64,000 bases of DNA from Erythrocercus mccallii (taxonomy: Eukaryota > Chordata > Aves > Passeriformes > Dicruridae): the NCBI GenBank assembly GCA_013397435.1, contig VZRG01001333.1, positions 124,001 through 188,000 on the forward strand. The letters run 5' to 3'. Position 1 is the stretch's first letter; each line of letters opens with the position of its first letter. Positions 15,001 through 26,105 of this stretch are shown here, piece by piece. The notes beneath the pieces are model-generated. The model saw only the letters and a program-made list of their open reading frames with translations, ran no database searches and had not been told where the DNA came from. Made by a program: the position numbers and the translations under genes.

Positions 15001-15864
15001 CTTCTAAAGAATGCACACAGTAACGTACATGCTCTTTCATAGGTGAGACAAATAGGGACAGAAGATTACTCCATCCCGTCTTTTGGACCTATCTTAAGTG
15101 TGTGCATATTTTACCTGCCCACCACCTCATTTCACAGGTGCAGCATACATATCTGATGTTTAGAAAGGTTTCTCATGACTCTTAAAATTCAATCTTTTTA
15201 TTGTTTTGGTCTTATTTTCTTCATCATTTTTAAAGTCTGAATTTGGACTGTAATTAACAGATTATTGAAATTAGATTTCTGGCTATAGCCGTTTTGTTAG
15301 CAGTGTAGCAATCCTGCCCTGCAAAGCAGACATTTGGGACTCAGCAAACCATGTTGCCACCTCCAGTACATCTTAAAAGACTGACTTGCAAAGTTTTTGT
15401 GGGTGTCATTATTTGCAGTCTGGCTGATTTGGTGTATTGGCAAGAAATGTAATTGTTTTAGTTGCAGTTAGTCATTGTTACAAAGCAGGGCTATTCTTGG
15501 TAAGGTCAGTGAAATGTGTGTAAGGACTGGCTCTTGGAAGAGTGAGCTGCTGCTTGCAAGGTGAACCAGGTGCTGGTAGGAGGGAATTGAGGCAGATAGT
15601 GCCTGAGGATGTTCTGCTGTCCTGCATTGTTGTCCCTGCCTTCTTTTTCTCTGTAGGAATTAACAAAGTCCCACCTGATTGTGAGGAGCTGCTCTGGTAC
15701 TGCAGTTCCCAACTGTTCTTGCTGTTAGTGTGATCTCAGATATGGATGGAGAGGATGACCTGACCACGATGTGCTGCAGGGAGGGGGTTTCCTTCATAGT
15801 TGTGGTGCTGCCTTTAGGTAGGATTTTAAAATTGATTAACCTGTTTTCTTTGTCTTCCCTGTAG
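1..15864 (+). other. SASH1: 3' part of SASH1 intron 1
   Basis: This is non-coding sequence up to the acceptor before exon 2. The acceptor has a pyrimidine-rich tract ending in ctgtag. A good branch-point candidate, ttaac, lies at 15836-15840, 25 bp upstream of the exon. Apart from a CR1 fragment at 5102-5460 and short simple repeats, I see only unique sequence of ordinary intron composition. The stretch 6180-7510 is richer in G+C and in CTG/CAG words than its surroundings and produces many short chance frames, but no splice-bounded exon, CpG island or known domain is visible. A GC-richer block at 13000-13230 next to an AT-rich segment may be regulatory but nothing specific supports that. Confidence 0.8.
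5102..5460 (-). mobile_element. CR1 LINE 3' fragment, antisense to SASH1
   Basis: On the + strand the block opens with the tail-like words agaatatctaa twice (5103-5113 and 5120-5130), then gttggaaggggcccataagg, then the run tcctaatgtcccttctgagc near 5310. These match the reverse complement of the avian CR1 3' untranslated region and tail as I remember it. Only the 3' end is present, as is usual for 5'-truncated LINE copies. Similarity fades after about 5460, although the bases to 5535 may belong to it. The apparent 93-codon frame starting at 5243 lies inside the element and is not a gene. Confidence 0.8.
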
Positions 15865-15993
15865 GACGGGTCACTCGGAAATATTGATGATCTGGCACAG
15901 CAGTATGCAGACTACTATAACACCTGCTTCACAGATGTGTGTGAAAGGATGGAAGAGCTGCGCAAGCGAAGGGTTTCCCAAGACCTTGATTTG
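15865..15993 (+). CDS. SASH1: SASH1 coding exon 2
   Basis: This exon of 129 bp gives 43 codons and begins and ends in phase 0. It starts DGSLGNIDDLAQQYADYYNT and ends RRVSQDLDL, and it contains the charged stretch VCERMEELRKRR. The acceptor is tccctgtag and the donor gtatgt. The peptide matches SASH1 just after its first-exon segment, roughly residue 50 in human numbering, with only a few conservative changes as I recall the human protein. This part precedes the SLY domain. The mix of acidic and basic residues around ERMEELRKRR suggests a short helix, but no catalytic or binding motif can be named. Being a phase 0-0 exon with a multiple-of-three length, it could be skipped without a frameshift. 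Confidence 0.95.
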
Positions 15994-16494
15994 GTATGTA
16001 AAAAAGTTACAACTTTATTAACAAATAATTGCAATTCATGCTCCAGATGAAGAATCAATATTACAGCTTGAGGAATTCTACCCAGGGAAATAACTACGTG
16101 GTTGTGCTCACACATTACAAACGTTTCAGCCAAGTCAATTAAACACTTGGAATTAGCCAGATTAGGTTTTTTCTAGGTATCTTTTATGATTCATTAAGCC
16201 TTAGAGTCTGCATTTCTTATTTCTTCTTTAATTAGAGTATTTCTTGCATACATTTGATTGCAGTCCTCAACTCTTGGAGGCAAGATACTGTCTGATGAGA
16301 ACATCCTTTCCTTGCTCTAAGGTGCTCCCAGTGTGAGCACAATGAAACTGTGCAGGTTTTCAGTTGCACTGCACAAATTGTAACGAGGTGCTTCTCAAAA
16401 GTTCAGGGTGCAAATGGTGGTTTTGAGCTCCCAAATGTAAGAAGTTCTGCAAGCACCTTACTATTATTTTATGCATTATAGAACCTGTAGCAGG

Positions 16495-16885
16495 TGATAT
16501 GGGGTCACAGAGCCTTTCAGGATGGAAGGGACTTCAGGAGGTCCCTAATCCAGCATTCAGCTCAAAGCAGTGTCAACACTGAATTCAAACCAGGTTGCTC
16601 AGGGCTTTATCTGATTGAGGACCTCCAGGGACGCAGACATTGCACTGTCTCTGAGAAATCTGTTATAACTGCTTTGCTATCTTCATAGCAAACTTCTATT
16701 TTTAAATAATATTCTGTGAGAGCCTTCCCATGGCAATTTATATCTGTTGTCTATTGTTCTCATGCCACACACCTTTTTGATTACCTCCCCACGGATACCA
16801 GTAGATCTTGAAACTGTCATTTCTGCCAGCTGAATCTCCCAACTCCTCTTGCTGGGCACAGGCACAAGTCTTTGACAGTACCTTG
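16495..16885 (-). mobile_element. Old CR1 LINE 3' fragment, antisense to SASH1
   Basis: The stretch starting ggtcacagagcctttcagga, followed by gctcaaagcagtgtcaacac and gaccaggttgctcagggct-like sequence near 16590, resembles the antisense 3' end of an older avian CR1 subfamily. A second, more diverged part at 16733-16850 (caatttatatctgttgtcta and aaactgtcatttctgccagc) continues the same consensus after a poorly matching segment at 16660-16730. It lies 500 bp downstream of exon 2. The right-hand boundary is uncertain. Confidence 0.65.
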
Positions 16886-17189
16886 CTAACAGCTGTACCT
16901 GAGGATGTGGTTTATTTAAGGCTACTTTCTTTTTGGGATTCCAGGATAGCAACTGAGAGGCTTCCAGAGTTTGTAGAGACTAGAAACTTCAGTTACAATT
17001 AATGGCTGCAGAATCAAGGCAGGGAGTGATCCTCTGCCCTACTGAAGTTTGTTAGTTCATTCTTTATTTTTAAATAGAAAAAAAGCAAACGTTTGGCAGA
17101 TTGTTGCTGCCAAGAAGTTCCAAGGGTTAAACAAAAGGCTATTGCAGAAATTCTTTTGTAGACAGACCCTTGAGGCTTCTGTGCAGAGA

Positions 17190-17480
17190 AGCTGATGGCC
17201 CAGAACTCTAGTTTTCATGAAATCCACTGCACCTGGCAGGCCTGGTGTTTTTGGTAGCTGTTGGCAGCAATGAAAACCCCTTTCCTGGTGCTCTTGGGAG
17301 GCAGCTCCTGTACTGGATAATGGAGTGTGCCTTATGGCGAGAGAGGACCCCTTCCATTTAGACAGATGGGTCTAATTTGGTTCTCTTGGCTTCCAAAGCT
17401 GCAGAAGCCAGGCTGGAGAAAGCCATGTGCGCTTAATTAACTCACATCAAAGGTGCGGATCTTCACGCTGGCTTAAATAG
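17190..17480. promoter_or_regulatory. Candidate regulatory block with TCF/LEF and homeodomain words
   Basis: This repeat-free segment 1.2 kb downstream of exon 2 contains ttaattaa (17433-17440) directly followed by the TCF/LEF word atcaaag (17446-17452). No alignment is available to show conservation. Confidence 0.27.
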
Positions 17481-19279
17481 ATGTGAGCTAACCAAAGACA
17501 GACTATTGAGTGATTCATTCTACTCCAGAGAAGCTATAGTCAGAGAAAGTGGCTGTGTGAAAAACAGCCTGGAGATTCCTCTTCAGTGTCTCTGATACTG
17601 AGTTTGCTTACTCTACTGGGCCAGTGATGATTTCTTGAACTGTCAGGTCAGAGAGAAGAAAATGCAATTGAAAATTAAGTTAGTGCCCCATTTTTGCTAC
17701 ATCTGTCACTCCTATAATAGTTTCTAGACATAAGATAGCCATTCTGCTGATAACATGTGAGACTATAGATAATAGCTCACTTGCCCAACAATCACATCCA
17801 AACAGTGCTGACTGCAGCTGAAACTTGAAGCAGGCAGGCTTGACGGTTAGCTACACAGGGAGGGGGAAATGGCCATGTAGACCAGAATGTGAATTTAGTG
17901 TGATGAAGTGAAGAGTGAGTCACTTGTTGTAGTCTTTTTCTTCTCTATACACCTTGGGGAAAGGTACTCTATTGGCAGACGTTTGGGCATAGTGAATGGG
18001 AAGTAATGTTGGGGGAAATGCCTTGCACATTTCAGATGTGTGATGAGCAAAAAAGAAAACTATCAGATAGCAAATATATGCAGCTCCAAAATTATTGTGC
18101 TCCAGAATTGTTGGTCTGTTAGTGTAGCCTGGCCTTCCTCTGCCATACATTCCTCTTCTAGCAGGGATGAAGAGGGCAGTGCTGTCTCTATACCTTCTCT
18201 TCCCAGCAGTGTGATTGTGCCAGAGCTGGAGGTGGGCCAGGAGGTGGAGGAGGTTCTTCTTCCCCTCCCCAATGGTCTTCTCCCTCTCTTTAGTGAAGTG
18301 AACAGAGCAGATCTGACATGCCTGAAGTATTAGTGCAGATTTTCAGGGGTTTGCTAGTGACGGTTACTGAATCCGTATGAAAATGCAGTACTGAGTGCTT
18401 AATAATACCAGAAACATAAAAGACCAAGGCTGGGTTGCTGCTTCTACTGAATGCCCTGAACAAAGAGAAAGTGCAGGTCACCCCAGGAGTCAAAGCACCC
18501 TCTAAACCCTGCACAGAGAGGCTCTGTCAGGAGGAGCAGTGTAATAACAAAGACGTGCCTGAGCTTGGCACGGCTTTGGTAGGAACATTTATTTAACACC
18601 GGCTCGCCCAGATTGCCCTTTGTAACACATCCAGACGAAGGACAGAAATATGACCTGTTTATTGCTGCTTCTGTACCCTCTGAAATAATTTTAAGCTGTT
18701 TGGGTGCAAGTGTTGATATCTTAATTGTATACTGTAATTCTAATCAGCTCTCCAGCCTTTCCTATCAGACCATGGCCATTTCAGTCTAGATATCCTGCTC
18801 TGAAGTTGAATTTTTAAAAAAATCACTTGCTAAAACTGTTCGGAAAAGCAGCATATCTTGTAACAAAACAGTGGGTGCAGATGGAGCTGAACACAGAGTA
18901 TTTTTCCAAATGGTAATGCTGTTAAGGATTGTTAGTTGTCCCTAAACACGATAAGCTTTCTGTGTTTGGAATTTTGCCTATGTTTTTGTAATGGAGAATG
19001 TGCTTGGGTTTGAACACTAATGCTTGTGAACAGCATGGGAGTTGCCCACATTTCCTAGCATTTGGCCTATTCCTGTACACCATGTGGGCTTTTGGCTGAG
19101 GAAAAACTGCAGGTGGAGTAGATATAGTGGATTTTCAGACCCGTAATGAATGTATCACTGGTAATATTGAGGTGGACGTCTGCTAGAGTACAGTTATGGC
19201 CAGAGAAGTGACTCTGTGAGGTTGTTATTTTCTAACTGTTCATATGACATCCTTGTCTTTAAACTGGAGAGACATGAAT

Positions 19280-20115
19280 TAGATGGATGAACCATTCAGG
19301 TATATAAGGAATTGGCTGGATGGCCACACTCCAGTGGCTCAATATCCAAATGGAGACAAGTGGTATTCCTTAGGGACCAGTATTTGGATTGGTGCAGTTT
19401 AACATCTTTGCTGGTGACAGGGAGGTGGGATCAAGTGCACCCTCAGCAAGTTTGCTGATGACTCCAAGCTGAGTGGAGTGGTCAGCACACTGGGGGGAAG
19501 GGATGCCCTCCAGAGGCTTGACAGATGGCCCTGTGAAGCCTCATTCAAATTCAAAAAATTTAAAAAGGCCAAGTGCTAGGTCCAGCACATGGGTTGGGGC
19601 AATCCTGAGCACAGGTACAGGCTGGAAGGAGAATGAATTAATGAAGAGCAGCCCTGGGGATAACGTCTTAGGGGTGTTGGTGGATGAAGAACTTGACATG
19701 ACTTGCAGTATGTGCTCACAGCCCAGAAAGCCAACCAGATCCTGGGCTGCATCAAAAGGAGTGTGGCCAGCAGGTCAAGGGAGGTGATTCTTCCCATCTA
19801 CTCTGCTCTGCCTCCAGTTCTGGGGTCCCCAGCACAGGAAAGGTGTAAGAGAACTGGGTTTGTTCAGCCTTGAGAAGAAAAGGTTGCAGGGGAATCTCAC
19901 TGTAGCCTTTCAGCAGTGAAAGCAGGCTACAAGAGAGCTGGAGAGGCATGTTTTTAGTGATAGGGGTGAGACATTGGAACAGAGAAGTTGTGGGTGTTCC
20001 TTCCCTGGAAGTGTTCAGAGTCAGGTCACATGGGGCTTTGAGCAACCTCATTGCAGTGAGATTGGAACTAGATGATCTTCAAGATGCACTTCAACACAAA
20101 CCATTCCATGATCTG
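19280..20115 (+). mobile_element. CR1 LINE 3' part with remains of reverse-transcriptase ORF
   Basis: This roughly 830-bp fragment is in the same orientation as SASH1. Signs of the CR1 ORF2 C-terminus are visible in different frames, which shows frameshift decay: a segment reading about LSKFADDSKLSG near 19445-19480, and LGVLVDEELDM near 19668-19700. From about 19850 follow the 3' UTR words ccttgagaagaaaaggttgc and ggaactagatgatcttcaag. The end at about 20115, cattccatgatc, resembles the 8-bp tail repeat of CR1. The 5' end is truncated. The copy is dead; the 104-codon open frame at 19473-19787 is part of it. Confidence 0.85.
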
Positions 20116-22581
20116 CTTCCTTTGTGTCTCTGGGGTCATATCTGCCTGGCTCACTGACAAAAGCAGCTTTGCCCTGCCTGTCAGCAGGGCAGAACAGCAT
20201 TGACTTAGCCATGAAAGAGCAAACTGCATTCTGTTGTCTCATCTATCACTGACAGTGGCCAGTAACTGCTGCTGCTGAGGTCTGTATTGTAGCTGATGGT
20301 CTTGAAGTCAAAGAAAAGCTTGATTTTTTTTTTTGATGGACTCTGACAGCTGCATTTGGGGCACTGAGAAGTTGCATCCATCTTTTGTCTTGCAAATTAT
20401 ATAAATTAATGCCACCAAAAAGCAAAATGGCATAGTAGTATACTTTTTTTCCCACATTCATGCAATATAATTTCATTGCGTAGAAGGGGAAGTGTTCAGA
20501 ATCTCAGTACAGGGTGGTAAAGTACAATGCATGTATTTAGAAAAATTAACTTGCCTTATCCCATGTGTTTTTACAGTACCTGCACATGTACACAGGCAAA
20601 GCTGGAAAATAGAAATTAACATAAAACTATAAGTTTCTTGTTCTACTTCCAACATCAATGTAGTCTTCCTAAGTCTTGTCTGTGCATGGTTTTAAAAGAT
20701 GCTCAATGACCAGTTGTTTGATTACAGATGGAGTTGACCATCTAGGTAATGTCATCACATATAAATGGTATGTCCAGCAAGAAAAAGGGACAAAGCAAGA
20801 AAAACAGCAAAAGTAATTAGTAATTTGAGTAATAATGATTTTTCCTCTTTAGAGGTGCATTTGTCTGGTATAGTACTACTGGTTGACAGTATCATCAGGC
20901 TATTTGAGAAACTAGCCAACCTGTGCTGAAGCACACTAAAATACCCAGAACAGTCAGTGATTGATGTATATTTAAAAAATCTTCAAGGGAGTTAGCCACC
21001 AAAGCTGGAGTTGGGATGCTGAACATGTTTGTGGAGTGTGGCTGTGTTCATCTACTCTGTAGCTGATAGTAGTCATGTCCACCATTCTTCACATCCTACA
21101 TGAATATTTCAGGATCCTAGAACAGACTGCTTATTCCTGTTATGAAATGATCATCTCTGCTTTGCAAATTCAGTACTGGCTGCTGTTACCTTATTTGCTG
21201 TTTGTCCTGAGAGGCCACCTCTGTATCTCACTGGAATAGGATCCCACTGCTTTGTTTTGTCTTGCTGGCTGCAAGAGGCCCTCCAAAGTATAAACAACAT
21301 CTGAGTTTAATTAAAAAGGTATCTACAGCACACACACACAAAAAGAGCTGGAGAACACAGAGATAAGATTTCCTAATTTTTTTAAAGTCTCCAGGCCTTA
21401 TGGGGCAGACACGTAGAAGAAAAAGTAGCAGTAGGAGGCGTGGACTTTCAAGCATCATTGCGCCTTTTTCTTCCTCAGAATAGATTGAACTAGGGGGGAT
21501 TTAGCCTGAGTATGAGGTACATAAAGTAGATTCACATAGAAAATAACTATGGATTAAAATATCCATAGATATTAAAATATCTATATTTAATGGAGTGTGT
21601 GTGCAGTCTCAGTCTCTCAGTATTTTAGGCTTATCTTCATAAGTTAAATTCATAGTGACATTTTCATCATTAATGGAGCTTTTCGAAGGTAGATACAATG
21701 GAAATTCTGGGACAGACAGGCTATTTTTAGTGTCTCATGTCACAGACCAAGGCAGCAAAGGCATTTAAATATAGAGCTAGCATCAAACATGGAAACAAAG
21801 CAAGGCTTGTTCCATATGTAGCAAAGTGAATACCATTCTTAAACAGTTCTTAGTTCACTTAATACTAGCAGACTAAGTAAAAAATCTCTCCACTTTCTGC
21901 AAGCTAATGATCTCCTGCAGTCTCACCACTGTTTTTGTTGGAAGACCATTTATGAATAATCTCTTAGGCAAAATCTGTTCATTTGTAGGCTGGAGACTCA
22001 GAGGACTTTGCAGCTGTGATGGTTTGGGTGACCTTATGTTCCTTTCATACTTTTGGAGGATCCTTGCTTTTTGGAGTAGGATCTTCTGTTTAACACTTCT
22101 GGTCTTCTGAAGTACTTTTAGTAATGTCAGTGTTACAGGAAAAATAGCTTGTCAAATTGTTTTTTGTTTGGTTTTTTTTCTGAGCTGGTAATACTGTTAG
22201 AAACAAAATAATATTTATGTTATAAATAGAAAAGATAACTCACTTCTGGCAGTCTGACTGGTAATTGTGGAGGGAAGAAATTCTCTTTAGCTTTATAAGT
22301 GTTTTTCTAGGTATTCCTAATCTTCTAACATCATTTGTAATCATTTTCTTGCCCCTTTACATACAACAGGAATTTTACTTTCAACCTTGGATCAGCTGAA
22401 TATATTCTTACTGTGCTCTTCTTTTATCCCAGAAACAGCACAGGTCTGGTCGAACTGACAGACTAGATTTGTCTTAACTCTGTGATTTAATCTCATTGGA
22501 GCCTGAGGACTAGAGGGAAAGGGTAATTGATTGACTAACTTTAGCTCCCTTTGTGTAGTTTTTTTTTTTTTCTCCCCTTAG

Positions 22582-22626
22582 ATTTTAAAAGTGACAGCAA
22601 AACTGGAAATGTACAGCATCATGCTG
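22582..22626 (+). other. Possible cryptic or alternative exon of 45 bp
   Basis: A very strong acceptor-like tract (T13 followed by ctccccttag, ending 22581) precedes 45 bp that end in a donor-like ctg/gtaaat. In the phase left by exon 2 (phase 0) the 15 codons are open, reading ILKVTAKLEMYSIML, and the frame is kept into exon 3. No similarity to SASH1 isoforms is known to me, and long introns contain many such decoys. Confidence 0.15.
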
Positions 22627-22705
22627 GTAAATTTCATTGCAATGGATACAATTCTTTAAAAAGAGATCAAATTAAATTGTCATTTAAGAAGGTGCGTCTC
22701 TAAGG

Positions 22706-22784
22706 GAAAAACAAAAAACCCCAACAAAATAACCAGAAAAACCAAAACCAACAATCAAAATCAACTCGAACCCACCCAAACCCT
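22706..22784. repeat. A/C-only low-complexity stretch
   Basis: Nearly 80 bp in which the + strand is almost all A and C (for example aaaacaaaaaaccccaac), with only a few G or T bases. It may be a decayed AAC/CCAAA simple repeat. Confidence 0.75.
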
Positions 22785-24550
22785 GTGGTGAACAGTTTCT
22801 GTGATGTGCAGCCCAACTTGCCATTCACATATTACTAGATTTCCAAGATCCCCAGCTGATTGGCATTACTCTGGGAAGGACAGCAGTGTGTATTGGCTGT
22901 GTTAGAAGAGTGTCAGACTTGTGTAATGTGATAGCAGCTAAACCAACAGAGGAACAAATCTAGAAGATGTAATGTCTTCTATTAAGATTACTCTTTGTGC
23001 TTGCATAGCGTCAGTTTGACTCCCCAGGCAGCCCTCTGTGCCTCTGTGCCCTCCTGAGCCACTGCTCACCAGTCCATCTATGTATGTTGAAGACAGCTGA
23101 CAGCAATTTCAAATGTCAACTGATTGTAGCACTTGCTTGTGTTTCTTCTAAGTCCCCAAGCAGGGAAACACCACTGTGTGTCCTCGAGGAATAGTGAGGA
23201 TATTGCTCAAGACAGATGTCTTGAGGTTAGATGAAAAATCTCACTTGTAAGAACCATAACAGCCTTTCAGGTCATTAGGGAAAACAAACAGGTCTTAATC
23301 AATAATAAGTCAAGAGCATGTTGTGAGGAGAATGAGAAACACATCACGAGTATTGGTGCACATCTGGATGTGTTTTGGAATGTCTGTTGCTCCGCAGCAG
23401 AAGGACACTCTTCCAACAAAGATGCCCAGAGGAAGGCAGGCCTCCATCTGTGAATTCAAAGGGACTGATTCCTTTTTTTCTCTTCTGCTGGCCTGGCCCC
23501 TGCTTTTCATGATTCTGATGATTCTGATGCTCCACAGCTACTCTCCTTTGATCTTTCCATGCTTTATCTTCTCTCAGTGTTGTGTAAGTTTCCTGTTTCA
23601 GCAGTGTCGCCTGAAGCACACAGAGAAATGCTCCATTTCAAACATGATGCTTGTGAATTTTGTGTTTGAAAGAGAACTCAAACAGTTTGAAGAGACATGA
23701 TTTCTTTGGTGAACAATCAATCTGTTTTCCACAAAATAATGAAAAGGAATGGCTATTGCTGGAAATTCCTCTTCCTGACTCCCATATCATAGCCCTCTTG
23801 ATTTATATTTTTAGGTGTTCCCCAATGGTTTAGTTTTATTTTACATAAGGGAACAAAGTAATCTGGGATTACTACATCCAGATTTTTCTTGATTCTAAAG
23901 CTTCTTTGGTTGTTCAAGCAAATAGAGTTGGGAAAGGCAATAATCCTGTAAAAACATACATATTAAAATGAATGGGTAATATGTTCAAAAGAATTCCATT
24001 TCAGTTCCTTATCAGAGGGATTAATTTCTTGTGATGCTTGTGGGCATTATGAATAAAATCAGTCATGGATTAAAAACTAATTAAAGAAGAAAGACTTGAA
24101 ATTATTAGCAAAATTTGGAATTCATAAGCTCATTGCAAAAGACATACTGGTAATTTTTTTGTTTATGTCAGTGTCTTTTGCCTGTTGCTGTTGAAGTTCC
24201 TGATAAGACCACAGTTACAATTGTTTGCTTTACACTTCATGTGAAACTAGTGACAGTAGAATTGTGTACCCGGGTGCATTTAAGGCTGTAAAGATGATAG
24301 AAATAGCATCATAATGAATCAATGGTTGTAGGTGTGGAAAAATAGACAAGTTTTTCATCATATAAGGCTTTATTCACAAGACATCCGGATAAAATAGAAG
24401 ATAAAAAGGTAACAGAAGAAAAGGCAGAATTTGTAAGCTTTCTTTGAGACAAAACAGGTTGATAAACAGTATTTGAAAGAAGTCCATCTCCCCTTCCTTT
24501 CCCAGGGGCACACAATTCAGGCCTCTGACAGCTTTTTGTCTTGGTGTGTC

Positions 24551-24712
24551 CACAGATCACAGAATAAGTGTCTTCTGAGTTGGAAGAGATCCACAAGGAA
24601 ATCATCAAGTCTAACTCTGAAGTGAACAATCCATGCGGGGATTGATCCCACAACCTTGGCCGATTTTTTTTTTTGGCACTAGGCTTTAACCAACTGAGCT
24701 AATCTCAGGGTC
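24551..24712 (-). mobile_element. tRNA-Ile-derived SINE with CR1-type tail (TguSINE1-like)
   Basis: On the minus strand the element begins with a tRNA-like head. The A-box tagctcagttgg (24690-24701) fits TRGCNNAGYNGG perfectly, and ggatcaatcc (24639-24648) fits the B-box GGTTCRANYC with one mismatch. Words around them (ggttaaagc, gccaaggttgtgg) follow tRNA-Ile. The 3' part (agttagacttgatgattt, tggatctcttccaactcag, ttctgtgat) is a CR1 3' end, the usual design of a SINE mobilised by CR1. From memory this matches the TguSINE1 family of passerines. An A-run of 11 (24664-24674 as T on +) sits where the anticodon loop should be. No clear target-site duplication was found. Confidence 0.8.
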
Positions 24713-24952
24713 ATAGTGGCCCAGCAGAGATTAATCTGTTGTTGAAGTCCATTTTGACAAAAGAGAGAGATTTTAAAGTTTTGAAGCGTGTGCCAGATGC
24801 TGAAAGTCACACAAAAGTGAAGCAAGAAGGAAGTCAGTCCTCAGAATAGCTTTATTTTGTTCATGTGCTTAGCTGTTGAAAGCTACATAATTGGAGCCTT
24901 CAGTTGCTAGCCTACACAGAAGCTCACCAAATAGTTCTATTTCTCCTTTGTG

Positions 24953-25291
24953 TAGCACTTTCCACCCTCAAAACCCTTTAAAAACATTAATTAGCCTTTG
25001 TTGTGTTCTTTGAAGTTGGTAATTTTAGTATTATTATCCCTATTCAGGCCTCACCTTCCTGAGATTCAGCTGCTGATGAAGATTTACCTATGTAACTCCC
25101 TAATTCCTCCTCTGTAGCTAAATTCGCAACACAGTAACCTGAAATTTGTAGTAAGTTCAGAACAACTTAATAATACACAATGGCATAGCTGTAACCAAAT
25201 CCTGGCAGGTGAAGCAATGCACGGCCAGTGGGTGGCAGACAGTATGGGTGACCTGCAGCTCAAGCCTCAAATCCAGTCCATTAGATCACAC
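24953..25291 (-). mobile_element. Ancient amniote MIR-like SINE remnant
   Basis: Read on the minus strand, the right end (tgatctaatggactggattt) resembles the tRNA-derived head of amniote MIR elements. The left half, seen on +, has cctttaaaaacattaatta and tagtattattatccctatt, the antisense of the MIR core and 3' tail. Order and spacing agree with a nearly full-length but heavily diverged copy. Such elements predate the split of birds and mammals. Part could alternatively be an L3/CR1-like tail. Confidence 0.5.
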
Positions 25292-26014
25292 TTCAAAAAA
25301 ACAAAATTCAAATCTTCTTCAAAAGTGCCAAACTCTCACAGTGTTCTTGGTATAGCAAGTTTCCTTTGCAGCTGGAATGTGGAGGTCTGGTGAAGTCTAG
25401 CTCTCTTGGTCAGTAGCTGCCAGCCATCTCTCCTTCCTGCCATCCTGTCTGTACTTGAAATAATTGTCTGACGTATGGCAGGGATAATAGAAATGCAGAG
25501 GTGCTGTGGAAGAGACTCTTGATTTCTTCAGCATAATTTCACTGGCATAATGTCAACTGGTGATGACTGAAAAAATGCTCTTGTTAAACCCCAAATGAGA
25601 TATTTCATTTTGAACACCTGTGGGAAAGCATGAGAAATGAAGAGCATGGTGTGCAAAGTAGGAGGAGGAGGTGGTTTGATCCACTGCTGTAGAAAACCAA
25701 AGTTTGATTCTTCCCTCTGCCTGAGGAAACTTGAATCTTATCTCTTATCTTGAAGCACAGTGCTCTGCAATTTAATATTCTGTCTTAACTTTATCTGTTG
25801 ATCAACCCTGTTCACATATGTAAACAGCTCCTGGTGTAGCAATGGGAACAGCAACATTTCATCTTCCAGGCAGACATCTTCACAAAGTTAGTGAATCTTT
25901 TCTTTTTCACTTGCAGGTTTTCACTTTTTAACTTGCAGGTTAAAAAATTCATATATTTTAAATATGGCTCGACAGGAATGGAGTAGGAATGTGAATCTTA
26001 ACCCAATGTTTTTT

Positions 26015-26105
26015 GACAACTTTTTATTTTTATATTATACATTTTATATAAAACAATAATAATATAATTCTATTTATATATTTTTAATTATTTTATATAT
26101 ATTAG
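26015..26105. repeat. AT-rich low-complexity stretch
   Basis: About 90 bp made almost only of A and T with repeated tta/tat words (ttttatatttttaatta-like). It probably is easily melted DNA; no other role is visible. Confidence 0.85.

Noticed and set aside
24639..24701. Functional tRNA-Ile gene
   Set aside because: The anticodon region is replaced by an A-run, the acceptor stem does not pair and a CR1-type tail follows, so it is a SINE head rather than a tRNA gene.
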